From Planctomycetota bacterium (GTDB lineage: Bacteria; Planctomycetota; Phycisphaerae; UBA1845; PWPN01), in NCBI GenBank assembly GCA_020346805.1, contig CP070790.1, positions 2,298,307-2,303,462 on the forward strand: a stretch of 5,156 bases of DNA. The letters are read 5' to 3'. Of the stretch, positions 1-5,156 are shown one piece after another. The notes below the pieces were generated by a model, which worked only from the letters and a program-made list of their open reading frames with translations, made no database searches and had not been told where the DNA came from. Within the stretch, counting starts at the first letter, position 1, and each line of letters begins with the position of its first letter. A program made the position numbers and the translations under genes.

Positions 1-154
1 CCACGGATATGAATTCAGGAGCCCGCACGCGAACGGAATCAGCGCCATCGGTTCTTGCATAGGTCATGAGGCCCTCTCGATCATTTCTCAATACCAACGC
101 AACAACTAATACAAGAACCATCACACCGATAGATAGCAGGATCGATTTTTCCAT
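1..154 (-). CDS. N-terminus of a membrane-anchored protein of unknown function (partial)
   Basis: On the minus strand an ATG at 154 opens a frame that stays open for 51 codons to the left edge, so only the beginning of the protein is visible. It begins MEKSILLSIGVMVLV and continues with a strongly hydrophobic run (about residues 4-22) ended by R-N-D-R. This is a classic single signal-anchor or uncleaved signal segment with a very short cytoplasmic tail. The visible part after the membrane segment (about residues 24-51) is polar and would lie on the periplasmic side. I recognise no domain in it. An in-frame TGA lies two codons upstream of the ATG, so the gene cannot start earlier with this frame. 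No good Shine-Dalgarno sequence precedes it, which lowers confidence in the exact start. The gene is divergent from everything else in the window. Confidence 0.6.
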   Translation of the reverse strand, partial: MEKSILLSIGVMVLVLVVALVLRNDREGLMTYARTDGADSVRVRAPEFISV

Positions 155-335
155 AATTCATAAACACCATTTAACCTTCGCTTACCTGGACCGACATACA
201 GTCCCCTATATAAGCGTAGGTTAATTAAACACTAAAGGCCAGCATGTTCTATCAAATCGGATATAGGCCGTTTAAATTGGCAGGATTCAATTATGTAATA
301 CGAATTCCATTTAAATTCTGCGCGGGGTCTGGTTC
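155..335. other. Non-coding intergenic stretch, AT-rich
   Basis: No frame on either strand gives a credible gene here. The stretch is visibly richer in A and T than the flanking genes. It contains two copies of TTTAAATT (270-277 and 310-317) about 40 bp apart, which may be chance given the composition. It presumably carries the upstream control region of the leftward gene. Confidence 0.4.
207..235 (-). promoter_or_regulatory. Possible promoter for the leftward membrane-protein gene
   Basis: Read on the minus strand, TATATA (212-207) lies 17 nt downstream of TTAGTG (235-230), about 53 nt before the ATG at 154. Spacing and position fit a sigma70 promoter. The -10 box matches four of six consensus bases, but the -35 box is poor. 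This is a weak candidate only. Confidence 0.2.
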
Positions 336-356
336 ACTTTTTCCATAGGAAAAAGT
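336..356. repeat. Perfect 9-bp inverted repeat with 3-nt loop
   Basis: ACTTTTTCC (336-344) and GGAAAAAGT (348-356) are exact reverse complements separated by ATA. As RNA this would be a compact hairpin with a mostly A-U stem. As DNA it is a symmetric protein-binding-type site. No T-run follows it, so it does not look like a standard intrinsic terminator. It sits in the gene-free interval, just upstream of a second hairpin and a coding-like remnant. Confidence 0.6.
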
Positions 357-369
357 ACGTGTTTAGCAT

Positions 370-389
370 CCCCTTCCTTTAGCAAGGGG
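370..389. repeat. Short inverted repeat (6-bp stem, 8-nt loop)
   Basis: CCCCTT (370-375) pairs with AAGGGG (384-389) around an 8-nt loop, 13 bp after the previous inverted repeat. It has no trailing T-tract. The right arm resembles a Shine-Dalgarno sequence and lies 7 nt before an ATT codon at 397 that opens the coding-like frame described next. Its role is unknown. Confidence 0.4.
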
Positions 390-396
390 TATAGGG

Positions 397-588
397 ATTA
401 ACAACAAACCGACTTACCGCTCCGACAACCAGGACCAAACCTGGGAAATATGTCTCGATATCCCCGTCTGGCGCATGGATGAAGACGACCAGGGCTTTAT
501 TGCCGAGTCGCGCGAACTGAGTGCTTTGGATTGGCTATATTGCGATAATGGGAAGGTATCCTGGTGGGCACGAAAAAAACCACTATAG
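397..588 (+). pseudogene. Coding-like remnant without a normal start codon
   Basis: The frame ending at TAG 586-588 is open back to a TAG at 364-366. From about codon 397 it reads like real protein, with charged, Trp-containing segments such as QTWEICLDIPVWRMDEDD and SALDWLYCDNGKVSWWA. No ATG, GTG or TTG occurs in frame before the ATG at 475, which would leave only 37 residues and has no Shine-Dalgarno sequence. The only start with an upstream purine-rich box (AAGGGG, 384-389) is an ATT at 397, giving 63 residues; ATT starts are very rare. I do not recognise the family. The simplest reading is the 3' end of a gene whose front was lost by deletion. Other possibilities are a small protein with an unusual start, or chance. 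The neighbouring nitroreductase gene begins 110 bp further on in the same direction. Confidence 0.35.
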
Positions 589-685
589 TTCATGTATCAG
601 CTCGATATACCCGACATGATAATACACGTCATCCATGTTGTGTTTTTGCCCCCGATGTTTAAACTGTTCGTGACTTAATAAAAGA

Positions 686-694
686 AAGGTGGTG
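686..694 (+). promoter_or_regulatory. Ribosome binding site of the nitroreductase gene
   Basis: AAGGTGGTG differs from the extended Shine-Dalgarno sequence AAGGAGGTG at one base. It ends 4 nt before the ATG at 699, which fixes that start. A perfect GTTTAAAC palindrome lies upstream at 657-664. I see no convincing -35/-10 pair for this gene. Confidence 0.6.
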
Positions 695-698
695 TTTT

Positions 699-1202
699 AT
701 GGACGCGTTAGACGCCCTGGTTACTCGTCGAAGTGTGCGCAAGTACAAACCGGATCCGGTGCCGCAGGATCTTTTAGTCAAGATCGTTGACGCCGGCCGA
801 CTCGCCCCTACTGCCCATAACGATCAAGCATGGGAATTCGTGGTGATTACCGATGAGCAGAGGCGGCACCAGTTGGCCGACCTGGCAGACTACGGAAAAT
901 TTATCGCCGATGCACCGGCCTGTATCGTGGTACTGTCCGAACCGACCCGCTACTATCTGGAAGACGGTTCTGCCGCCACCACCAACATAATGCTGGCCGC
1001 CACCGCCTTGGGATTGGGATCTTGCTGGGTGGCCGGCGACAAAAAACAATACGCGCCCCAAATCGTATCCCTGTGCGGGGCGCCGGAGAATTACAAGCTG
1101 GTCTCCATGATCGCCATCGGTTATCCGGCCGCCATCCCCGCCCCCAAGAAACGGTCAGTCGACGACGTGTTGCATTGGGAAAGTTTCAGGGGCGGTTCGT
1201 AA
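699..1202 (+). CDS. Nitroreductase family protein (FMN-dependent oxidoreductase)
   Basis: This 167-residue protein fits the compact nitroreductase family, whose members use FMN and NAD(P)H to reduce nitro groups, quinones, enones or similar electron acceptors, usually as cytoplasmic homodimers. The N-terminal R10-R11-S12-V13-R14 motif is the usual FMN-phosphate-binding element. The A-P-T-A-H-N-D-Q-A-W-E-F block (36-47) corresponds to the conserved N-x-Q-P-W-x-F, with Ala replacing the usual Pro at 44. D89-G90 opens the helix that leads to A-L-G-L-G-S-C-W (103-110), a family hallmark, and I-A-I-G-Y-P (138-143) is the conserved strand near the C-terminus. The length is at the short end for the family and nothing seems to be missing. 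The start has a strong Shine-Dalgarno sequence. A sugar-phosphate isomerase gene follows after 43 bp and is probably co-transcribed. The substrate cannot be inferred from sequence alone. Confidence 0.93.
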   Translation: MDALDALVTRRSVRKYKPDPVPQDLLVKIVDAGRLAPTAHNDQAWEFVVITDEQRRHQLADLADYGKFIADAPACIVVLSEPTRYYLEDGSAATTNIMLAATALGLGSCWVAGDKKQYAPQIVSLCGAPENYKLVSMIAIGYPAAIPAPKKRSVDDVLHWESFRGGS

Positions 1203-1245
1203 GTTAAAACTTGCTTCGACATCCGATACAATTGGGGCATCCAAA

Positions 1246-2070
1246 ATGGCAACCATGATCAAGGGCATTAACCTCTGGACATTTGATCGTAAGACATCCA
1301 TTGCCGAAGCGGCCAAGGCGGCACGTGAGGCGGGATTTGAAGCCATCGAGCCAACCCTGGAAGCCAAGGGTAAATTAACTCCCAAAACCACCGAGGCCAA
1401 ATGCCGGGAGTTGGGACAAACAATCCGGGATGCCGGCCTGCAAATTGCCTCATTGGCCTGCGGATTATTCTGGGAAACATCTTACGCTTCGCCCGATCCG
1501 AAGGTACGGGAACAGGCTTATCAGTTGACCATAGCCGGCCTCGATCGTGCCCGATGGATCGGGTCCCCCGTACTGTTGGTAGTGCCCGGGGTGGTCCGAC
1601 GGGCCAAGACTAAAACCCTCGAGATCGGCTATGCCGACGCCTTGGCCTTCTCTTGCGATATGCTGAAAAACCTGGCCTACGAGGCCGCGACTCGAGGCGT
1701 GATCGTCGCCATCGAGAATGTCTGGGATAACATCCTCATCTCACCGGTGGAAACCCGCGAATTCATCGATCGGATCAATTCTCCGTGGGTTGGTGTTTAT
1801 TTTGATGTAGGCAACGTGATGAGATACGGGGTGCCTCAGGATTGGATCACCACCCTGGCCCAACGAATCGTCCGGGTGCATCTCAAGGATTTTCAACTGG
1901 ATGCAGGCAACAGGAACGGCTTTTGCTCGCTTGGCGAGGGGGATGTGGATTGGGCCGCAGTTGTAGCCGCACTGCAATCCATCGGCTACCAGGGACCTTT
2001 GACCTATGAAGGGCCGGGCGAACCAGCCGATATTTCCAGCAGAATTGATCGAATTCTTAAACTTCTTTAG
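1246..2070 (+). CDS. Sugar phosphate isomerase/epimerase, TIM-barrel (AP endonuclease 2 / xylose isomerase-like)
   Basis: This 274-residue protein is a single xylose-isomerase-like TIM barrel. The four expected divalent-metal ligands are all in place: E157 in A-I-E-N-V-W, D187 in Y-F-D-V-G-N, H212 in V-H-L-K-D-F, and E255 in T-Y-E-G. E157 and E255 are the likely proton-transfer pair used by ketose 3-epimerases of this fold. L-G-E-G-D-V-D-W (229-236) is the conserved loop before the last strands. The E-N-V-W...S-P-x-E and D-V-G-N-V sequences are closest in feel to the L-ribulose-/L-xylulose-5-phosphate 3-epimerase (UlaE/SgbU-like) branch and to the many unassigned planctomycete relatives. The exact sugar is therefore uncertain, and no symbol is given. 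The ATG at 1246 has only a weak GGGG (1234-1237) upstream; Met4 at 1255 is an alternative start. There is no signal peptide, so it is cytoplasmic. It follows the nitroreductase gene by 43 bp with no terminator between. Confidence 0.88.
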   Translation: MATMIKGINLWTFDRKTSIAEAAKAAREAGFEAIEPTLEAKGKLTPKTTEAKCRELGQTIRDAGLQIASLACGLFWETSYASPDPKVREQAYQLTIAGLDRARWIGSPVLLVVPGVVRRAKTKTLEIGYADALAFSCDMLKNLAYEAATRGVIVAIENVWDNILISPVETREFIDRINSPWVGVYFDVGNVMRYGVPQDWITTLAQRIVRVHLKDFQLDAGNRNGFCSLGEGDVDWAAVVAALQSIGYQGPLTYEGPGEPADISSRIDRILKLL

Positions 2071-2189
2071 AGACGCTACGGCATCAGTCACAACTATCAA
2101 CTGCAAATTAAAGCAAATCCTACCATTCCTGCCGATAGTGACCATAGCAAAGCAGCGGCGAGCGAGGGGTCGTAATTTGAGTGGTTTTC

Positions 2190-2198
2190 TGTTATAAA
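2190..2198 (+). promoter_or_regulatory. Putative extended -10 promoter for the TolC-like gene
   Basis: TG-T-TATAAA (2190-2198) is an extended -10 element with five of six bases matching TATAAT, 64 nt before the ATG at 2262. No good -35 lies at the normal distance: TTGAGT at 2177-2182 is too close, with a 10-nt spacer. Extended -10 promoters can work without one. The 191-bp gap after the isomerase gene argues that the TolC-like gene is transcribed separately. The rest of the gap (2071-2189) holds nothing clear; I see no convincing terminator. Confidence 0.35.
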
Positions 2199-2261
2199 GT
2201 GGAATGCCGCGGGGTTTTCAGCCGTGTGGAACAGCTTCACTATTGTTGAGTCGCAGAGATT

Positions 2262-3950
2262 ATGCCGGAATGGACCTCATTGAATTTTGACCGATATGCT
2301 TTTTCTATGTGTCTACGCATAATTATTGTCGGAAGCGTCGGTCTGGCGGGGTGTTCGTCCACCCAGGGCCGCGAGATTGAGTCGGCCATAGTATCGGCAC
2401 CGGCAGGGGTGAATCGCCGCCAGCAAATCGAGGATACGCCAGCCAAAACAGAAGACACCAAAGCCCCGGCAACCCGGCCGGCCGTGGTTTCCGACCCCCT
2501 GGCCCAACCCCAACGCATCAATCCCAAAAATATCATCCACATGGTATACGAACTGAATCCCAGCGTATTAGCTTCTCGAGAGGAGATGGTTGCCGCCCAG
2601 TATGGTTTGGAGGAATTTAAAACTAACCTTAGCCGGTTTGAACCTTTCATGAGGGTCGAAGGCGATGTAGCCGAATTCCCCGAGAGGCGGGATTCGGAAG
2701 GTATGACCGGAGAAATTGTGGGGGGGATTGAAAAGGAAACTTTTGAGGGGGCCATCCTCCGCGTTGAAGGTGGAGCGAGCGGATCCCGGTTTGAATACGG
2801 GGAAGTGGATGAGGACCAGGATGAGGTGGAACAGGGCAGCGGGGGATTGGTCCGGGCCAGGTTCGAAATCCCCTTTGTAGGATCGAGGAAACGACAGAAC
2901 CGGGTTATTTCCCAGGCCTTTCAGGAATCCAACGCCCGTGAGGCAGAATTGGATTATCTCAGTCGCTACCGCGATTACACGGAAAGCGCCCTGAGCTACT
3001 ACTACACCACACTGAGGTATTTAAACTATGCCCGCGCTTACCAACAAAAGCACCGTGATATTGAGATGCTGATTAATGACGCCCGCTGCAAAACTGAAGA
3101 CAAGTTGCGTTTGGAAGCCGAAGTTGGTGAGACACACGTATACATCGATCAATATCACACTTTATACCGGGATTCACTAGCCAGACTATTAGCATATTTA
3201 GGCCTCTATCCTGATGATAAATTTATCCTTGAAGAGCCGCCCTATAAAGCCAGTCCCTATCTTGAGATGTCCAAAACACCCGAGGGACGAGAGAAAATGA
3301 CGGAAGAAGCCTATATTAACAATCCTAAATTCCAGGTACTTAATAACGCTATCAAGGATGCCCAACTGCAACGGGATCAGGCCATCATAGGCAAGTTCGA
3401 TATAACCGCATTTGTGGAAGGTACCCAATTCGCCTTCGGTGCCGAAACTTTTGACGATCGGGTAGGCGGTTGGGAGATCGGTGCGGGATTAAGTGTTCGA
3501 CTTAACGATTCTCGCGTATTGAGTGCCTCCAGGCTTAAGGCGGAGGCACAGATTCGTCAGTTCCGTGCTGAAATCGAAGCGGAACGGATGAAAATACGAC
3601 GACAAATTACCACCGAGAGCGATAGCCTGCGCTCAAACCATAAAATCAGACTGAAGGTCCTGGAGAACATTAAAAAAACCAGTGCCGAGTTTGAGGAGCG
3701 GATCAAGCGATATTTCAACAGCGGGAATGTCGGCAACGGCGGCAATGGGGATACAAATCCAATCACTATCGACGATGTATTGCTTTCCTTGAGTGAGAAA
3801 ACCAGCGCCATGACCTTATTAGCCTATTACAGTTCCTTAGTTGGGGATGCAGAAAGCGATCTAATGGCCGCCACCGGGGAAGTATATCGGCTGGTAGGGA
3901 TGAAAATCGAAGACAACGGAGAGATGGCATTTCCCGAGGCTAAACCATAA
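2262..3950 (+). CDS. TolC-family outer membrane efflux lipoprotein
   Basis: This 562-residue exported protein has the architecture of TolC-type outer-membrane channels, trimeric barrels with a periplasmic helical tunnel that serve efflux pumps or type I secretion. A hydrophobic segment (about 18-29) ends in the lipobox L28-A29-G30-C31-S-S, so mature protein should start at lipidated Cys31. A low-complexity linker (about 40-85) follows. Two related halves are visible. The first runs from N-P-S-V-L (99) through a strand region and I-P-F-V-G-S-R-K-R-Q (203-212) into long helices. The second runs from N-N-P-K-F (353) through a strand region (380-415) into R-L-K-A-E-A (424-429) and a long helix. 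Oddities are an acidic loop (181-190, mostly E/D), a Gly/Asn-rich insert (487-498) just before the conserved D-D-V-L-L-S-L helix, and 15 residues ahead of the signal segment. Start at ATG 2262 is uncertain: its ribosome site is weak, and Met16 (2307) would give a more normal signal peptide. No adaptor or pump gene is adjacent. Confidence 0.85.
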   Translation: MPEWTSLNFDRYAFSMCLRIIIVGSVGLAGCSSTQGREIESAIVSAPAGVNRRQQIEDTPAKTEDTKAPATRPAVVSDPLAQPQRINPKNIIHMVYELNPSVLASREEMVAAQYGLEEFKTNLSRFEPFMRVEGDVAEFPERRDSEGMTGEIVGGIEKETFEGAILRVEGGASGSRFEYGEVDEDQDEVEQGSGGLVRARFEIPFVGSRKRQNRVISQAFQESNAREAELDYLSRYRDYTESALSYYYTTLRYLNYARAYQQKHRDIEMLINDARCKTEDKLRLEAEVGETHVYIDQYHTLYRDSLARLLAYLGLYPDDKFILEEPPYKASPYLEMSKTPEGREKMTEEAYINNPKFQVLNNAIKDAQLQRDQAIIGKFDITAFVEGTQFAFGAETFDDRVGGWEIGAGLSVRLNDSRVLSASRLKAEAQIRQFRAEIEAERMKIRRQITTESDSLRSNHKIRLKVLENIKKTSAEFEERIKRYFNSGNVGNGGNGDTNPITIDDVLLSLSEKTSAMTLLAYYSSLVGDAESDLMAATGEVYRLVGMKIEDNGEMAFPEAKP

Positions 3951-4097
3951 AAACCAATTCCCATTCACATACATTTTCGCCCACTATACACAATATTCCC
4001 AAAAAGATAACACTTTGGACTCCAATAACCGTAAAATCGACCCCATACGCAGACGCGGGCACCGGCAATTTCCGATAGCTGATTCTTAAACATACCC

Positions 4098-4127
4098 TTG
4101 GCATTAAGATGATTTGGTCTTTATAAT
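4098..4127 (+). promoter_or_regulatory. Sigma70-type promoter for the response regulator/peptidase operon
   Basis: TTGGCA (4098-4103) and TATAAT (4122-4127) are separated by 18 nt. The -10 is a perfect consensus and the -35 matches five of six bases. This is the best promoter in the window. Transcription would begin near 4134, leaving a leader of about 90 nt before the preferred TTG start at 4223. The 242-bp gap after the TolC-like gene (3951-4192) contains this promoter and otherwise nothing I recognise, including no clear terminator. Confidence 0.65.
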
Positions 4128-4210
4128 CGTGGTCCATAGTCGGCCACCGCGTACAAACCGTCGCCGTCGCCTATGTAAAGGCACTTATCCAATTGTCGTG
4201 GCCCGAACGT

Positions 4211-4215
4211 GGGAG
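4211..4215 (+). promoter_or_regulatory. Ribosome binding site supporting a TTG start at 4223
   Basis: GGGAG lies 7 nt before TTG 4223-4225, ideal spacing. The in-frame TTG further upstream at 4193 has no purine-rich box before it. This decides the start in favour of 4223. Confidence 0.55.
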
Positions 4216-4222
4216 AAATCAA

Positions 4223-4699
4223 TTGATTGAAAACCAGGAAAAATCACTGCCTCCTTCCAAGGTTCTGATCGTCGACGATAACGTACAGAACCTCGAACTT
4301 CTGGTGGCATATATGGAAGAGGTGCCCAACGTTACCACCATCCCCGCCTACAACGGAATGGAAGCAATGCAAAAAGTAGCCGAGGAAAAACCGGACCTCA
4401 TCCTCTTGGATATCATGATGCCCAAGATGTCCGGTTTCGAGGTATGCCGACAAATAAAAAGCGACCCCGAAACCCGAGATATTCAGATCATAATGGTAAC
4501 CGCACTCAATGAAGTCGGTGACCACGAGCGGGCCGTCGATTGCGGCACCGATGAATTTCTAACCAAACCGGTAAATCGTATAGAACTGATAACCCGAGTT
4601 AAAAGCCTGCTCCGTCTAAGGCATCTTAAACAAGAACTCCGAAGTACCCTCGATTCTCTCGAAACGCATAAAGGCGGCAATTTGCCGGAAGAATTATGA
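4223..4699 (+). CDS. Single-domain response regulator (CheY/PleD-type receiver)
   Basis: From TTG 4223 the product is 158 residues and consists of one receiver domain with a short charged tail. All phosphorylation-site residues are present: the acidic pair D18-D19 in V-L-I-V-D-D-N, the phospho-acceptor D63 in L-I-L-L-D-I-M-M-P-K-M-S-G, the switch residue T93 in M-V-T-A, and K115 in T-K-P. The sequence resembles the receivers of PleD-like proteins, but no GGDEF, DNA-binding or other output domain follows. The last ~30 residues form a Leu/Arg-rich probable helix (R-L-R-H-L-K-Q-E-L-R) and then end. It should therefore act by protein-protein contact or as a phosphorelay intermediate, in the cytoplasm. 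No sensor kinase is in view. An upstream in-frame TTG at 4193 would add 10 residues but lacks a ribosome site. The stop codon overlaps the ATG of the downstream peptidase, so the two are co-transcribed from the promoter at 4098-4127. Confidence 0.92.
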   Translation: MIENQEKSLPPSKVLIVDDNVQNLELLVAYMEEVPNVTTIPAYNGMEAMQKVAEEKPDLILLDIMMPKMSGFEVCRQIKSDPETRDIQIIMVTALNEVGDHERAVDCGTDEFLTKPVNRIELITRVKSLLRLRHLKQELRSTLDSLETHKGGNLPEEL

Positions 4700-5156
4700 A
4701 CAGACGATATTTGTTGATTGCAGCGTGTGCGGTTGTCGCAGCCAACGTGGGCCTGCCGGCAGCCGAACAAAACAAATCCGCATTACCACCCCTCACTGAA
4801 CACAAAAGGACTGTGGACCGCGCGGACGAACGAGTCAGTATTTTAGATAACGGCCTGACCGTCATCCTCAAAACACATCGGACGGCACCGGTGGTTTCGG
4901 TGCACATGTATTGCAAAACCGGTAGCATCTACGAGCAGGAATATATCGGCAGCGGAATGAGCCACCTCTTCGAGCACCTGCTTCACGGAGCCCAAACCAA
5001 CACACGTACCGAAGAAGAATCGCGAAAAATCCTTAACGCCATCGGCGGCGACACTAATGCCTATACCAGCTTTGCCCAAACGTGTTATTACATCAACACT
5101 GCTCGAGAAAATACCGAACAGGCGATCAACTTATTGGGTGACTGGATTACCAACCC
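4696..5156 (+). CDS. M16 family zinc peptidase (insulinase/pitrilysin type), N-terminal part
   Basis: An ATG at 4696 overlaps the regulator's stop codon (ATGA) and opens a frame that runs off the right edge after 153 full codons. It starts M-N-R-R-Y-L-L-I-A-A, a Sec signal peptide with a likely cleavage after L-P-A-A (20-23), so the enzyme is exported. The N-terminal M16 domain follows: D-N-G-L-T-V-I-L (51-58), P-V-V-S-V-H (65-70), then the inverted zinc motif H90-L-F-E93-H94 (HxxEH; His90 and His94 bind zinc and Glu93 is the catalytic base). G-G-D-T-N-A-Y-T (117-124) and the T-x-Y-Y strand come next. The third zinc ligand, a Glu expected about 75 residues after the motif, lies beyond the window, so catalytic competence is likely but not fully shown. 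GGAAG (4687-4691) is the ribosome site. Family members are usually 400-950 residues, so most of this gene is not visible. Confidence 0.92.
   Translation, partial: MNRRYLLIAACAVVAANVGLPAAEQNKSALPPLTEHKRTVDRADERVSILDNGLTVILKTHRTAPVVSVHMYCKTGSIYEQEYIGSGMSHLFEHLLHGAQTNTRTEEESRKILNAIGGDTNAYTSFAQTCYYINTARENTEQAINLLGDWITN

Noticed and set aside
623..646. ACAC...GTGT followed by five T, considered as a terminator after the coding-like remnant
   Set aside because: The stem is only four perfect pairs, too weak to support a terminator.
2087..2142. Possible stem between GTCACAACTATC (2087-2098) and GATAGTGAC (2134-2142) after the isomerase gene, considered as a terminator
   Set aside because: The pairing needs a 3-nt bulge and a loop of about 35 nt, and no T-run follows. 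It does not fit an intrinsic terminator.
1741..2145. 134-codon minus-strand open frame across the end of the isomerase gene
   Set aside because: It covers the metal-binding D187, H212 and E255 region of the sense protein, which is clearly the real coding strand.
2240..2755. 171-codon open frame on the minus strand opposite the start of the TolC-like gene
   Set aside because: It lies fully antisense to a well-supported lipoprotein N-terminus, its translation shows Ser/Arg-rich composition with no recognisable domain, and no ribosome site precedes it. It is a shadow of the plus-strand codon pattern.
3721..3752. GGC/GGN-rich run inside the TolC-like gene, considered as a tandem DNA repeat
   Set aside because: The units are not exact; it simply encodes the Gly/Asn-rich insert and is described with the gene.
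3940..4137. 65-codon minus-strand open frame in the gap between the TolC-like and regulator genes
   Set aside because: No ribosome site, no recognisable domain, and it overlaps the strong plus-strand promoter at 4098-4127. The hydrophobic middle could suggest a small membrane protein, but nothing else supports it.
4193..4222. Upstream TTG (4193) as the response-regulator start
   Set aside because: It has no purine-rich ribosome site, while TTG 4223 has GGGAG at 7-nt spacing. The extra ten residues do not resemble the beginning of a receiver domain.
4626..5079. Overlapping minus-strand open frames at the right end
   Set aside because: They are opposite the M16 peptidase, whose signal peptide and HxxEH motif on the plus strand are unambiguous.

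Overview
The window comes from a Gram-negative-type bacterium of moderate GC content. Two exported proteins support an outer membrane: a TolC-family protein with a lipobox, and a periplasmic-type M16 peptidase with a signal peptide. The sugar-phosphate isomerase has an E-N-V-W motif of a kind I associate with Planctomycetota, and together with the loose gene spacing and a probable TTG start this makes that phylum a reasonable guess. That is an inference from style, not a demonstrated assignment.

Layout: (1) Positions 1-154 hold the 5' end of a minus-strand gene for a membrane-anchored protein of unknown function. (2) Positions 155-698 contain no intact gene. They hold a perfect 9-bp inverted repeat, a second small hairpin, and a stretch (about 397-588) that reads like protein but has no normal start codon, probably a gene remnant. 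(3) Positions 699-2070 hold two plus-strand enzyme genes 43 bp apart, a compact FMN nitroreductase and a TIM-barrel sugar-phosphate isomerase/epimerase, probably one transcript. (4) Positions 2262-3950 encode a TolC-like outer-membrane lipoprotein with its own putative promoter and no adaptor or pump gene beside it in the window. (5) Positions 4098-5156 hold a good sigma70-type promoter followed by a single-domain response regulator, whose stop codon overlaps (ATGA) the start of an M16 zinc peptidase that runs off the right edge.

The clearest functional link is the last pair. The regulator and peptidase share a promoter and are probably translationally coupled. The nitroreductase/isomerase pair looks like ordinary metabolism with an unknown substrate. 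The TolC protein would be the outer-membrane duct of an efflux or type I secretion system whose other parts lie elsewhere. I found no tRNA, rRNA, CRISPR array, transposase or convincing terminator, and no multi-gene system that I would call novel. The observations below are modest and are scored accordingly.
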